The notes under the pieces were generated by a model. That model saw nothing but the letters and a program-made list of their open reading frames with translations. It had not been told where the DNA came from and did no database searches. Of a stretch of 64,000 nt of DNA, positions 18,972-29,682 are shown piece by piece. The DNA is from CAVSJR01 sp963728285. Its GTDB lineage: Bacteria > Actinomycetota > UBA4738 > HRBIN12. Position 1 is the stretch's first letter; the number at the start of each line of letters is the position of its first letter. Position numbers and translations under genes: made by a program. The DNA lies in assembly GCA_963728285.1 (NCBI GenBank), contig CAVSJR010000003.1, forward strand, positions 1 to 64,000. Reading direction: 5' to 3'.

Positions 18972-19769
18972 TCACACATCCCAGCCGGCGTCGACGGGGA
19001 TGTCGTGGCCGGTGATGTTTCGAGCCTGGCCGACACGAGGAAGTCGATGGCGTTCGCGACGTCCTCCTCCTCGATGAATCGGCCCAGCGCGGTCTGCCGT
19101 GTGAACTCGAGGTAGACCTCCTCCTCGGTGCTCCCCACCGCTCGGCCTTCTCGGCGACGATCCTGCTCATCCGGTCGCCATGCGTGACGTTCGGACACAC
19201 GTCGTTGACGGTGACGTCGTAGGGGCCGAGCTCGAGCGCCAACGTGCGGGTGAGGCCCCGCACGGCCCACTTCGAGGCCGAGTAGCCGAGCGGTTCGGGT
19301 AGCCGCGCAGCCCGGACGTTCCTGCGATGTTCACGATGCGTCCGCCGCCGGCGCCGGTGATCAGATACGGAATGGCATGCTTGCAGGGGAGGAACGTGCC
19401 GAGCACGTTGAGCTCGAGGATCCGCATGAACTCGTCCGCCGGATACTCCTGCGCGGGGGTCTCGATTGGCCCCGTTCCTCCGGCCGCGTTCACGAGGATG
19501 TCGATGCCCCCGAAGCGGTCGGCCACGGCCTGCGTCATCGCCATGACGTCGTCCTCGTTCGTCACGTCGCACCTCACCGCGAGGCTCTGACGATCGGGGT
19601 ACTTCTCGTCGACGAGGAGCGCTCGGCTCCGAAGCGCCTCCAGGTCCCGGCCCACGAGCGCGACGTCCGCCCCATCGCGCGACAGGTGCTCCGTCACGAC
19701 GGCGCCGATCCCTCGAGCCGCGCCGGTGACGATGGCCACCCTGCCCGCGAGGGGTGCGTCCGCCGTCAT
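18972..19769 (-). CDS. Short-chain dehydrogenase/reductase, frameshifted
   Basis: This is a classical SDR: TGAARGIG cofactor loop, CDVTNEDDV acidic segment, LVNAAGG, the catalytic YSASK and a C-terminal NITGHDIPVDAGWDV with the usual D-A-G-W end. Frame changes near 19305, 19135 and 19020 interrupt it; each piece is well conserved. It oxidises or reduces an alcohol/carbonyl with NAD(P). The start ATG 19769 overlaps the stop of the IclR gene (TGA at 19766-19768), so regulator and SDR are translationally coupled; this links the SDR to the pathway controlled by that regulator. Confidence 0.78.
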
Positions 19770-20660
19770 CGAGCCGTGCCTCCCCGCCGCATTCGAACGT
19801 CCGACCTCCTCGCGGAGATCGCGGGCACGGTGACGCCGAGGGCGCGGGCGATCTCCGATGCCGCGGCGTGAACGCGGCGCACGTCCTCCCTGACCCGGGC
19901 CGTCGCCAGCCTCGCATTGGGGCCGGCGATCCCGACCGCGCAGGTGACCGCGTCGCGATCGGCGAGGACGGGAACGGCGACGCCCCAGACGCCGAGGTTG
20001 GTCTCCTCGTAGCTGCTCGCCCATCCCCGCTCGCGGATTCGCGCCAGCTCCTCGCGCAGGCCGTGAGGATCCGTGATCGTCGCCCCGCACAGCCGCTCCA
20101 GCGGCTCGGAGAGCACGCGTTCGCACGTCCGCGCTCCGCCATGAACGCCAGCAGGGCCTTCTGCGACGCGCCGGCGTGCAGCGGAAGCTGCCGGCCCGGG
20201 CTGCACCGACAGCCGGAGGGGCTGGCTCGTCTCCACTCGCTCGAGGCAGACGCCCCGATCCCGTCCCGTGGTGAGCACGGTCAACAACGCCGTCTCGCCC
20301 GTCTCCTCGGACAAGCGGCGCAGGACCGGGAGCGCGACGGCCCTGAGGTCGACCACCGCCCGGGCCCTGTCGCCGAGCTGGAGCGAGGCGACGCCGAGGC
20401 GGAACCGCTTCGTCTCGCCGTCCTGGCTGAGGTAGTCGCGGCGCTTCAGGGCGCGACAGGATGCGATGCACCGTCGGGATCGGCAGCGAGAGCTCGCGTG
20501 CCACCTCGGTGGTGCTCCACTCCGGGTGCCCCTCGGTGAAGAGCTCGAGGATCGAGAAGGTGCGCTCGAGCACCTGGAACGCCGGCTTCGGCTCACGGCT
20601 CGATCGCGCCGGCGCCGCGCCGTCCGACGGCGCCGCCTCCCGTGGCATGGACGTGACCAT
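19766..20660 (-). CDS. IclR family transcriptional regulator, frameshifted
   Basis: The N-terminal winged helix-turn-helix is VLERTFSILELFTEGHPEWS followed by TTEVARELSLPIPTVHRILS, a standard IclR DNA-binding domain. The effector-binding domain follows with LPVLRRLSEETGETALLTVL, RERGWASSYEETNLGVWGVA and VTCAVGIAGPNARL. Frame changes near 20455 and 20150 break the frame. IclR proteins bind a small organic ligand and usually repress or activate neighbouring catabolic genes. Here it sits between an SDR and an aldehyde dehydrogenase on the same strand, and 1.5 kb from the divergent promoter at 22.1-22.2 kb, which is the obvious candidate target. The ligand is unknown. Confidence 0.82.
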
Positions 20661-20682
20661 AGGCTCCCTCTCCCGCGTCGCC

Positions 20683-22111
20683 TCAGAGGCGAATGACCAC
20701 CATGCGCTCCTCGGTCATCTCCCGCACCGCGTCGTGCGGGCCCTCCTTCGTGTTCCCCGACGCCTTCGTCCCCCCGTACGGCATCTGGTCGACGCGGAAC
20801 TGCGGCGCCTGGTTGACGGTGACGCCTCCGAACTCGAGGCGCTGCGTCGCCGCGAGGGCCGTGGCCAGGTCGCGGGTGAAGATCCCCGCCTGCAGCCCGT
20901 ACTCGGTGTCGTTCGCGAGGTCGATCGCCTCGTCGAGGGCGTCGAACGCGGCGACCGAGATGACCGGCCCGAAGACCTCCTTCGACCAGACTCGAGCATC
21001 GGGCGGGACGTCGTCCAGCACCACCGGCCGCAGGTGCCCGTCGCCGAACGTGCCGGCCTCGACCTCGGTGGCTCCCGCCGCCGTCGCTTCGTCTATCCAC
21101 GCCGCGACCCTGTCGCGCGCCTCGGGGCTGATGGCGGGCCCGACGGTGGTCTCGGGATCGGCCGGGTCGCCGGCCTTCTGCTTCGCGGCGGCCTCGGCGA
21201 GGCGCCCGACGAAGTCCTGGTGCACGCTCCGGTGCACGATCGCTCGCTGAGCCGAGATGCACGACTGCCCGGCGAAGGCGTAGCCGCTGGACGCGGACAT
21301 CGCGGCCGCCGTGTCCAGGTCGGCGTCCGCGCACACGATCACCGGGGTCGCGTTTCCGAGCTCGAGGGTGACCCGCTTTCGCGGGGCCTTTCGCCGAAGC
21401 TCCCACCCGATGGCCGCCGACCCGGTGAAGGTCATGAGCCCCACGCGATCGTCCTCGGCGAGCACGTCGGCGATCTCGACGGGGGGACCGACGACCACCG
21501 AGAGCCACGCGGGCGGAAGGCCCGCCTCGTGCAACGCGCGGACGAGCTCGATCGCGGCGAGGGGCGCCTTGTCCGCGGGCTTGAGGACCACGCCGCACCC
21601 GGCGGCGATCGCGGGGCCGACCTTGTGCGCCGCGAGGGTGAGGGGGAAGTTGAAGGGCGTGATGGCCCCGACGACCCCGACCGGGTACCGCAGCGTGAAG
21701 CCGAGGTGCCCGACGCCGGCGGGGTGCGCGTCCAGGGGAACGCCGCGACCGGCGAGCGACCTCGCCTCGACCGCCGAGAACACGAGCGTCTGCACGCATC
21801 GATCCGCCTCGGCGAGCGCCAGCGAGTAGGGCTTGCCGTTCTCGGAGGAGATGAGCCGAGCGAGGTCCTCCCGGCGATCGTTCACGATCGCCGCGGCCCG
21901 ATCGAGGATCGCCGCGCGCTCGTGGGCCGGGAGCCCCGTCCGCATCGACCGATGGGCTGCGTCGATCGCCGCGCGTGCCGCGTCGGGCCCGACCGTGGGT
22001 ACGCGTCCGACGATCCGGCCGTCCCAGGGGGAGCGGATCGTCGATGAGGCTCCCGTCCCGGACCTCCTCGCCGCCGACGACGAGCGACGACACCGTCGAG
22101 GCGTCCTGCAT
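20683..22111 (-). CDS. Aldehyde dehydrogenase (NAD(P)+), one frameshift
   Basis: A complete ALDH of about 475 residues. Landmarks in order: PFNFPLTLAAHKVGPAIAAG (NAD-binding Asn), VLKPADKAPL, MTFTGSAAIGWEL, VTLELGNATPVIV (general-base Glu; Asn replaces the usual second Gly), GYAFAGQSCISAQRAIVHRS (catalytic Cys), and EVFGPVISVAAF. The N-terminus MQDASTVSSLVVGGEEVRDG starts at ATG 22111 in another frame and joins SPWDGRIVGRVPTVG near 22035. It resembles succinate-semialdehyde/glyceraldehyde-type ALDHs but the substrate cannot be fixed. It is the first gene of the leftward group and diverges from the DUF6282 gene. Confidence 0.85.
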
Positions 22112-22210
22112 GCCGTGCCCTCCTCGGGTTGACCGACGGAGCGCGCATGGTAGCATCCCGATCCCGGATGTTGGAAGGCTCTCTCGCGTAACGAGAACGG
22201 GGAGCAGGGG
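22112..22210. promoter_or_regulatory. Divergent promoter region between catabolic operons
   Basis: The 99 bases separate the leftward ALDH-IclR-SDR group from the long rightward series. A small inverted repeat, TCTCG-N5-CGAGA, lies at 22180-22194 just before the rightward start, and GGGGAGCAGGGG directly precedes ATG 22211 as a ribosome-binding site. By position this is the likely operator for the IclR protein, but no IclR consensus is recognised. Confidence 0.4.
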
Positions 22211-23185
22211 ATGGACCGGCCGGATCTCGAGTTGCTCCGCGGCGCCATCGACATGCACGCCCACACCGCGCCGGCGCTCTTCAAACGGCACATCGACGAT
22301 GCGGCGCTCGCCGAGCACGCGACGGCGTTCGGGATGCGCGGCTTCGTGCTGAAGGACCACGATGCCTCGACCACGGGCCGCGCCTACTACGTGTCGCGGA
22401 TGTATCCACGCGTGGAATCCTTCGGAGCGATCGTCCTGAACCGCTCCGTGGGAGGGCTGGATCCCTACGTGGCGGAGGCCGCGATCCACTACGGCGCCAA
22501 GGTCGTGTGGATGCCGTCGAACCATTCCAAGTATCACGCCGACTACTTCTCGATGCCCGACTACCCACAGTTCGGCCGCCCGAGGAAGCAGCTCCCGGGT
22601 CCCGGCGTCACGGTCTTCGAGGAGGACGGCAAGACGCTGACCAAGCAGGCGCGCACGATCTGCGAGGTCGTCGCGGAGAACGACGTCTGCCTCGCCACCG
22701 GACATCTCTCGCTCGCCGAGATCCGCGCCCTGCTCGACGCGGCGAACGAGGCGGGCGTCCGGCGGTTCATCGTCACGCACGCGAACTGGTCGCTCTGCAA
22801 GCTCGACGTCGCGGTCCAGCGCGAGCTCATGGACGCCGGGGCCGTCCTCGAGTATGTGGCCTGCACCTGCGTCTCGCCGATCTTCTGGGAGCAGCAGCCG
22901 GGGGAGCTGGCGGAGTGGATCATGGAGTTCGAGGGACGCAACCTGGTGCTCGGCTCGGACCTCGGGCAGTACGCGGGACCGCCGCATCCGGAGGGACTGC
23001 GAATGCTGCTCGCGGCGCTGCTCGATCTCGGCGTGCCCTACGAGTTCCTCGAGAGGATGACCAAGGTGAATCCGGCGAGCGTGCTCGGCCTCGAGGCCGG
23101 ATGGGTGCCGGCGATGCCGGCCGAGACCGCGCCCGGCGGTCCGGCGGTGGAGCGCGCGACCGCGAGGGGGAACGAGGCGCAGTGA
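22211..23185 (+). CDS. DUF6282 family metallohydrolase-like protein
   Basis: The 324-residue protein begins with an amidohydrolase/PHP-type metal motif, AIDMHAHTAPALFKRHIDD (H-x-H), and has further His and Asp positions in VLKDHDAST, CLATGHLSLAEI, FIVTHANW and LVLGSDLGQYAGP, the spacing expected of a TIM-barrel metal-dependent hydrolase. This matches the DUF6282 family, whose reaction is not established. The C-terminal PAETAPGGPAVERA tail is low complexity. The stop TGA overlaps the GTG start of the aminotransferase (23182-23185), so they are coupled. Context suggests hydrolysis of an amide or ring early in the pathway; this is inference. The frame is unbroken. Confidence 0.75.
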   Translation: MDRPDLELLRGAIDMHAHTAPALFKRHIDDAALAEHATAFGMRGFVLKDHDASTTGRAYYVSRMYPRVESFGAIVLNRSVGGLDPYVAEAAIHYGAKVVWMPSNHSKYHADYFSMPDYPQFGRPRKQLPGPGVTVFEEDGKTLTKQARTICEVVAENDVCLATGHLSLAEIRALLDAANEAGVRRFIVTHANWSLCKLDVAVQRELMDAGAVLEYVACTCVSPIFWEQQPGELAEWIMEFEGRNLVLGSDLGQYAGPPHPEGLRMLLAALLDLGVPYEFLERMTKVNPASVLGLEAGWVPAMPAETAPGGPAVERATARGNEAQ

Positions 23186-24442
23186 CGCGCACCTGGCACG
23201 CCTTCGCGGACATGGCGGCGGTCGAGGCGTCCGGGGAGCTGTCGATCGTGCGGGGCGAGGGGTATCACGTCTGGGACGCGGACGGGCGCCGATATCTGGA
23301 TGCGACCGCCAGCCTTTGGTACTGCAACGTGGGCCACGGGCGCGGCGAGATCGCCGATGCCGTCGCCCGGCAGATGAGGATCCTGGAGGCCTACTCCACG
23401 TTCCAGGACCTCACGAATCCACCGGTTCAGGAGCTCGTCGAGCGGGTGGCCGACATCGCACCCATGCCGGGCGCCAAGGTGTTCCTGACGAGCGGGGGAT
23501 CGGACTCCATCGACACGGCCACGAAGATGGCGCGTCGGTACTGGAGCCTCATGGGACGGCCGGAGCGCGCGGTGCTGATCCATCGCGACCGCGCGTACCA
23601 CGGCATGCACGCGGCCGGAACCTCGCTGGCCGGCATCTCGGCCAACCTCACCGGGCACGGGCACCTGCTCGACGACGTCGTGCAGGTGCCGTGGGACGAC
23701 GCCGACGCGCTGCGACGAGACGATCCGCGAGCTGGGCTCCGATCGCGTCGCCGCGTTCTTCTGCGAGCCGGTCATCGGCGCGGGCGGCGTCTTCGCCGCT
23801 CCAGACGGGTACCTGGACGCGGTCCGGGATATCTGCCGGGACGCCGGCGTGCTGTTCGTGGTCGACGAGGTCATCACCGGGTTCGGGCGCACGGGATCGT
23901 GGTTCGCGAGCGGGCGCTGGGGGCTCGAGCCCGACGTCATCACGTGCGCGAAGGGGATCACCAGCGGCTACCTCCCCCTGGGGGCGGTCCTCGCCTCGCC
24001 CCGCGTGTGGGAGCCGTTCTGGTCGCAGGACGCGGGCATGTGGCGGCACGGGTACACCTACTCCGGCCATGCGAGCGTGGCGGCCGCCGCGATGGCGAAC
24101 CTGGACATCATCGAGCGGGAGGGCCTGCTCGAGCGAGCCAAGCAGCTCGAGCGGGGCCTCGCCGACGCGCTGGAGCCCCTCTCGAGCCATGCGCTCGTGA
24201 GCGAGGTGCGGGCGGGCACCGGCGTCCTCGCGGCGGTGCAGGTGGACCCCGATGCGGCGGCCGCCGACCCCACGCTCATCGGGCGCATCGTGCCGGCGTG
24301 CCGGCGTTCGGGCATCATGACCCGCACGCTCGCGACCGGCGCGATCCATGTCTCGCCGCCGCTCGTGCTCGACGACGCCGGGCTCGCCGAGCTGGCGGAC
24401 GGCATCGCGTCGGCGCTCGATGAGCTCGAGCGGCGATCCTGA
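23182..24442 (+). CDS. Class III PLP-dependent aminotransferase, one frameshift
   Basis: An omega-type class III aminotransferase of about 420 residues. Features in order: LDATASLWYCNVGHGRGEIA, VFLTSGGSDSIDTATKMARR (PLP phosphate region), DRAYHGMHAAGTSL, FFCEPVIGAGGVFAAPDGYL, LFVVDEVITGFGRTGSWFAS (PLP-binding Asp) and ITCAKGITSGYLPLGAV with the Schiff-base Lys. One frame change lies near 23705-23720. The family transfers the terminal amino group of amines, omega-amino acids or diamines to pyruvate or 2-oxoglutarate, giving an aldehyde; the neighbouring aldehyde dehydrogenases fit as the next step. The GTG start overlaps the previous stop. Confidence 0.88.
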
Positions 24443-24555
24443 CCGTATCCGCCGGGGAGCGAGCGGCCGTCGGAGGGATCTCGCCACGCGAGATTCGCTT
24501 GAGCCTGGTGAGAACGAAGCGGTAGCATCCGCTTCCGAGCTGGCGAGGGGGGCAG

Positions 24556-25426
24556 GTGTTCGTCAGGCCGTTCCGATACGAGCGAGCGGAGAGCCTCCAC
24601 GATGCGTGCGCGATGCTGCGCGCGCACGGCGACGGAGCCAAGGTGATCGCCGGCGGCCAGAGCCTGCTGCCCATGGTGAACCTCGGGCTGGTCGAGCCGG
24701 AGGTCCTCGTCGACCTCTCCCGCGCGAACGAGTGCGCGCGGCGTGACGCAGGACGACGGGCACCTGCGGATCGGGGCCCTGATGCGGCATCGGGAGCTCG
24801 AGCGAGACGCGACTCGTGAACGAGCACCAGCCGTTGCTCGCCGAGGCGGTCCGCCACGTGGGGAGCCCTCGCATCCGCATTCGCGGAACGCTCGGCGGCT
24901 CGCTGGCGCACTCGGACCCCGCCGCGGAGCTGCCGCTCGCCATGACCCTGCTCGGCGCGGAGTACGAGGTGACGGACGGCGAGTCGCAACGGACCGTGTT
25001 GGCGGGGGAGTTCCACCTGTCCTACTTCACGACCGCGCTCGCCGAGGACGAGCTGCTCGCTCGAGGTGCGGGTGCCGAAGCTCGGGCCCGGGCTGGGGGT
25101 GGGGGTTCGTCGAGGTGTCGCGGCGGCCGGGTGACTTCGCCCTGGTCGCGGCCGCCGCACTGGTTCGCGTGGCTCGGGCGGAGATCGTGGAGGCGCGGGT
25201 CGCGCTCGGCGGCGTCGCCGAGCGGCCCATGCGGGTCGGCGGCGGTCGAGATGGCGGTCGCGGGCGGCCGGGCCGAGAGACCTGGACCGGCGGGTCGGAC
25301 CCATCGAGGGGATCGAACCGGTCGCGGACACGGGCGCCACGCAGGAGCACCGCCGGCATCTGGCGCGCGTCCTCGTGGTCCGCGCGTTGGAGGACGCCGT
25401 GGCGCGCGCGGAAGGAGGCGGCGTGA
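24556..25426 (+). CDS. Molybdenum hydroxylase FAD-binding subunit (CoxM/XdhB-like), multiply frameshifted
   Basis: Joined pieces give a typical FAD subunit of about 285 residues: VRPFRYERAESLHDACAMLR at the start, VIAGGQSLLPMVNLGL (FAD loop), IRIRGTLGGSLAHSDPAAEL (second FAD motif), and GWGFVEVSRRPGDFALVAAA. At least seven frame changes occur, at about 24736, 24803, 25059, 25099, 25241, 25278 and 25411, each best explained by one extra base. The stop (TGA 25424-25426) overlaps the GTG start of the 2Fe-2S subunit. FAD subunits pass electrons from the Fe-S subunit to the final acceptor. Gene order M-S-L is as in cox-type operons. Confidence 0.82.
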
Positions 25427-25940
25427 GCTCCGAGGTCACGATCACGCTGTCGGTGAACGGCACGGCGATCCACGCGCACCGCCGGCGCCCACCTCAGCCT
25501 GCTTCGGTGGCTCCGCGACGTCGCTGGACGTCACCGACCCGAAGTACGGGTGCGGCGAGGGCATCTGCGGCTCGTGCACGGTCCTCGTGGACGGCGAGCC
25601 GGTCTCGAGCGTGCATCGTGCTCGCGGCGCAGGTCGAGGGCGCGGAGATCACGACGGCGGCCGGGCTCGGCGAGCCCGGACGGAGCGCTCGGCTCCGCTG
25701 CAGCGAGGCCTTCCACGGCATCACGCCGCGCAGTGCGGGTTCTGCACGCCGGGCATGCTCACGTTCGCGGCCTCGATGCTCGCGCGCGGCGAGCCCTTGT
25801 CGCGCGAGCGAGATCCGCGAGGAGCTGCACGGAAACCTCTGCCGGTGCACCGGCTACCAGCAGATCGTCGACGCGATCGAGGCGGCCCAGCGATCGGGGA
25901 CACGGTGGCGGCGTCCGTCGGCGACGAAGGCGCGACGTGA
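25423..25940 (+). CDS. Molybdenum hydroxylase 2Fe-2S subunit (CoxS/XdhC-like), multiply frameshifted
   Basis: The small subunit carries both Fe-S clusters: the plant-ferredoxin type YGCGEGICGSCTVLVDGEPV and the C-terminal all-helical pair AAQCGFCTPGMLTF and GNLCRCTGYQQIVDAIEAAQ. All eight expected cysteines are present. Frame changes are needed near 25477, 25523, 25611, 25678, 25691, 25704, 25717, 25809 and 25895, more than one per hundred bases, yet no cluster ligand is lost. The GTG start at 25423 overlaps the FAD-subunit stop, and its own stop overlaps the GTG of the large subunit (25937-25940), so all three are translationally coupled. Confidence 0.85.
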
Positions 25941-28286
25941 GCGGCGACGAGATCCGCACGCTCGAAGGCCGAGGAGCTCCGCGTCGTCAACAAGCCGCTC
26001 GCTCGCCACGACCAGGCCGAGAAGATCGCCGGCACCACGCGCTACGCGGGCGGACCTCGCGTTCACCGGCATGCTGCACGCTCGGCTCGTGCGCGCGCAT
26101 GCTGCCGAGCGCGCGCCTCACCCGACGGGACGCCGCCCGCGCCCGCGAGCTGCCCGGCGTCGTCGCCGTGCTGTTCGGGGAGGACGTGCCCAACAACGAG
26201 ATCCGGGTGGACGTGCCGGGGCAGACCGTCGCGGTGGGCGCGCTGAAGGCGAACATGCAGGTCCTCGCCACCGACGTCGTGCGGTTCCACGGCGAGCCGA
26301 TCGCGCTGGTGATCGCGGAGATCCGAGGACGCGCTCGCGGCCGGCTGCGAGCTCGTCGAGATCGAGTACGAGGATCTCCCGGTCGTGTTCGACCCCGAGC
26401 GAGGCGCTCGCCGACGGCGCGCCGCGAGGTCCACGAGGGCGGCAACCTCCTCGCCGAGTGGCGGATCGATCGAGGCGACGTCGACGCCGGCGTTCGCGCG
26501 GCGCGGCGGCCACGGTCGAGGGCGAGTACCGCACCCAGTTCGTGGATCACGCCTACCTGGAGCCCGAGGCGGGCGTCGGCTGGTTCGACGACGACGGCGT
26601 GCTGACCCTCCGGGTGGCGACCCAGGTGGTCGAGCACTACCGCGACGTCGCGCGGATCCTCGGCGTCCCGGATTCGAAGGTGCGCGTCATCGCGCCGTAC
26701 GTGGGCGGCGGCTTCGGCGGCAAGGAGGACATGACGGTCGAGCCCTACCTCGCGCTCGCGGTCCGGCACACGCGCGCAGGCCGGTGCGGATGCAGTGGAC
26801 CCGCAACGAGTCGCTGCTCGCGCGGGCGAAGCGGCACCGCAAGTGATGTCGCTACCGCACGGCCGCGGTCGCCGACGGCACGATCCTCGCGCAGGACATC
26901 GAGATCACGTCCGACGCCGGCGCGTACGCGTACCTCTCGGCGCTCGTGCTGCTGTACTCGACCGTGCACGCGTGCGGTCCCTACCGCGTGGACGACCGTT
27001 CGGCATCCGAGCCCGACGGCGTACACGAACAACCCGCCGACCGTCGGCGTTCCGCGGCTTCGGCGGCATGCAGATGGTGCTTCGGCTACGAGTCGCAGAT
27101 GGACGAGCTCGCTCGCCAGCTCGGGATCGATCCGGCCGAGATCCGCAAGCGGAACGCGCTCGTGCCGGGGCGACCGCCTGCCGGTGGGGCAGGAGCATCG
27201 ATGACCGAGGTCCTGCTCGCGCAGACGATCGACGCGGTGCTCGAGCGCGCCGGCGCCGAAGCCGGAGCCATCGGGGCCGCGCAGAGCGGTCGGGCCGCGG
27301 CGATCGCGTCGAACATGCAGTCCTACGGGCGGCTCGTGTGGCTGAACGATTCGGCGGCGGCCTGGATCGGGTTCCAGATGGACGGATCGCTCACCGTCCG
27401 CTGCGGCGTGCCCGACATCGGCGGCGGCCAGGCGTCGTCGCTCGGGCAGATCGCGAGCGAGATCCTCGGCCGTCGACATCGACCGGATCAGCGTGCATTT
27501 CGGCGATCGCGCGCTGAACCCGCTCGCCGGGACCACGACCGCCACGCGGCAGCTCCTGATGTCGGGCAACGCCGACGTACGAGGCGGCGACGCTGCTCCG
27601 CGACCAGATCCTCGGCGCGGTCGCCGACGAGACCGGTCAGCCCGTCGAGTCGCTCCGCATGCACGCCCGACGGGATCGACGGCGCCGACGCGGACCGTCT
27701 CGCTCGCCCAGGCGCTGCAGGTCTGCCGCCGCCGCAACGTGCCCGATCGAGGCGCTCGGCACGTTCTTCGGCCCGAAGGGCAAGGAGGTCACGCGCGACC
27801 TCGAGGGCGGATCGCATCTTCCCGGACTTCACGTTCGGCACGCACCTGGCCGACGTGGAGGTGGACCTGGACACCGGGCAGGTGCGAGTGCTCCGCTACA
27901 TCGCCGCGCACGACGTCGGCCGCGCGATCAACCCAGCTCAGCGTGCGAGGGGCAGATCATCGGCGCCGCCGTGCAGGGCCTGGGGCAGGCGCTGCTCGAG
28001 GAGGTCGTGGTGCAGGACGGCGTGAACCTGACCGGCGGCCTGTTCCAGTACCTGATCCCGACGGCGACCGACGTGCCCGACATCGAGGCGGTGATCCTGG
28101 AGTCGGGCGAGGGGCATGGGCCCGTTCGGGGCCCGCGGGATCGGCGAGCCTCCGATCGGCCCCCCGCTCGCCGCGATCCCCGCGGCGATCGCCGACGCCG
28201 TCGGCGCGCGTCCGACGACGCTGCCGATCACGCCCGAGCGCGTGCTCGCGTGCGTGGAACGAGGGAACGCTCGAGCGAAGGAGTGA
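25937..28286 (+). CDS. Molybdenum hydroxylase large (Mo-cofactor) subunit, multiply frameshifted
   Basis: Assembled across many frame changes the product is about 765 residues, normal for an xanthine dehydrogenase/aldehyde oxidase large chain. Recognisable parts: KPLARHDQAEKIAGTTRYAG, MLHARLVR, DHAYLEPEAGVGWFDDDG, APYVGGGFGGKEDMTVEPYL (molybdopterin loop), YTNNPPT followed by SAFRGFGGMQM, VRCGVPDIGGGQASSLGQIA, and GPFGARGIGEPPIGPP with the catalytic Glu (G-x-G-E). The active-site loop is S-A-F-R-G-F, not the C-S-F-R of CO dehydrogenase, so a CO dehydrogenase is unlikely. At least twenty-five frame changes, mostly one-base gains, interrupt it. The reaction is probably hydroxylation of a heterocycle or aldehyde with water as oxygen source. 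Confidence 0.82.
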
Positions 28287-28291
28287 GGAAC

Positions 28292-29654
28292 ATGACCTAC
28301 GGCGTCGAGGAGTACGAGCGGCGGACCCCGAAGTGGCAAGGCGGCGTGGGAGCGCGCGCGAAGCTCATCCCGGGTGGCGTGGGGAGCGCGATCCAGTTCA
28401 AGCCGCCCTACCCGCTGTACCATCGCGGACAGCAAGGGCTCGCGGGTCTGGGATCTCGACGGCAACGAGTACATCGACTACTCGCTCTGCTACGCGGCGA
28501 TGGTGGCGGGCCACGCGAACCCGATCATCGTGGAGGCGATCAAGCGGCAGGCCGAGCACGGCACGCTCTACGGCACTGCCGACCACGCTCGCCGGCGACC
28601 TGGCCGAGGAGATCATCCGCCGCTACCCGGGCGTGATCGACATGGTCCGGTTCACCCAGTCGGGCGTCGAGGCGACGCAGACCGCGATCCGCCTCGCCCG
28701 GGCCGCCACCGGCCGCAAGACGATCGTGAAGATCGAGGGCTCAGTACCACGGCGGCACCGACCACCTGCTGGTGTCGATCGGCGGCGCGCCCGCCGACGC
28801 CATCGGGCCCGACGAGCGCCCGAACAGCGTTCGCGGACTCGGCCGGGATGCTGCCCGGCGTCCATCGAGTACACGCGTCGTGGTCCCGTTCAACGACATC
28901 GACATGATGCGCCGCGCGTTCGATCGAGCACGACGGCGACGTCGCGGGCGTCATCGTCGAGCCGGCGATGACGAACGGCGGCGTGATCCCACCGCAGCCC
29001 GGCTACCTCGAGGCGCGTCCGCGAGCTCGCACCGGGAGCGAGGGCGCCGTGCTGATCATGGACGAGGTGAAGCTCGGGTGCCGCATCGCGCCGGGCGGCG
29101 CGACCGAGCTACTGGGGCGTGAAGGGCGACCTCGTGACGCTCGCGAAGGCCATCGGCGGCGGCGTGCCGGTGGGCGCGTTCGGCGGGAAGGCGCGAGCTG
29201 ATGGAGCAGATCAGCCCGCTCGGGCCGACGGTCCACTTCGGCACCTACAACGCGAACCCGCTCGGCATGGCCGCCGGCCTCGCGTGCCTCACGCAAGGTG
29301 ATGACCGACGACGCGTACAAGGAGATGACGCGCCTCACCACGCGCCTGGCCGACGGGCATGCGCAAGATCATCGGCTCGCTCGGGCATCCCGGCGTACGT
29401 GACGCAGGTCAACACGCTCGGGCGGATCGTTCTTCGGCGCTCGACGGGCAGCCCAACGAACTTCCGCGAGGCGGCGCGAACGACGCATCGCAAGCTGGGA
29501 CGACTACTGGTTCGGGATGCTGAACCGCGGCGTGATCCCGATGGGCAGCGCGTGGTTCGAGGAGTGGTCGATCTCCGCGCAGCACACCGACGAGGACGTC
29601 GACCGGACCCTCGAGGTGACCGAGGAGGTGCTGCGCGACATCTACGCCGCGTGA
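28292..29654 (+). CDS. Glutamate-1-semialdehyde-aminomutase-like PLP aminotransferase, multiply frameshifted
   Basis: The assembled protein is about 445 residues and resembles GSAM-type class III aminotransferases: LIPGGVGSAIQFKPPYPLY, VWDLDGNEYIDYSLCYAAMV, MVRFTQSGVEATQTAIRLAR, YHGGTDHLLVSIGG, VIVEPAMTNGGVIPP, VLIMDEVKLGCRIAPGG (PLP Asp) and VTLAKAIGGGVPVGAFGGK with the Schiff-base Lys. HFGTYNANPLGMAAGLACLT is the phosphate-binding region. About twenty frame changes, nearly all gains of one base, break the frame; none removes a motif. Not the haem-pathway enzyme by context: it lies in a catabolic series after the molybdenum hydroxylase. The ribosome-binding site GGAG precedes ATG 28292. Confidence 0.8.
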
Positions 29655-29682
29655 GGACGACCACGGAGGAGGAGAGGAGCTC

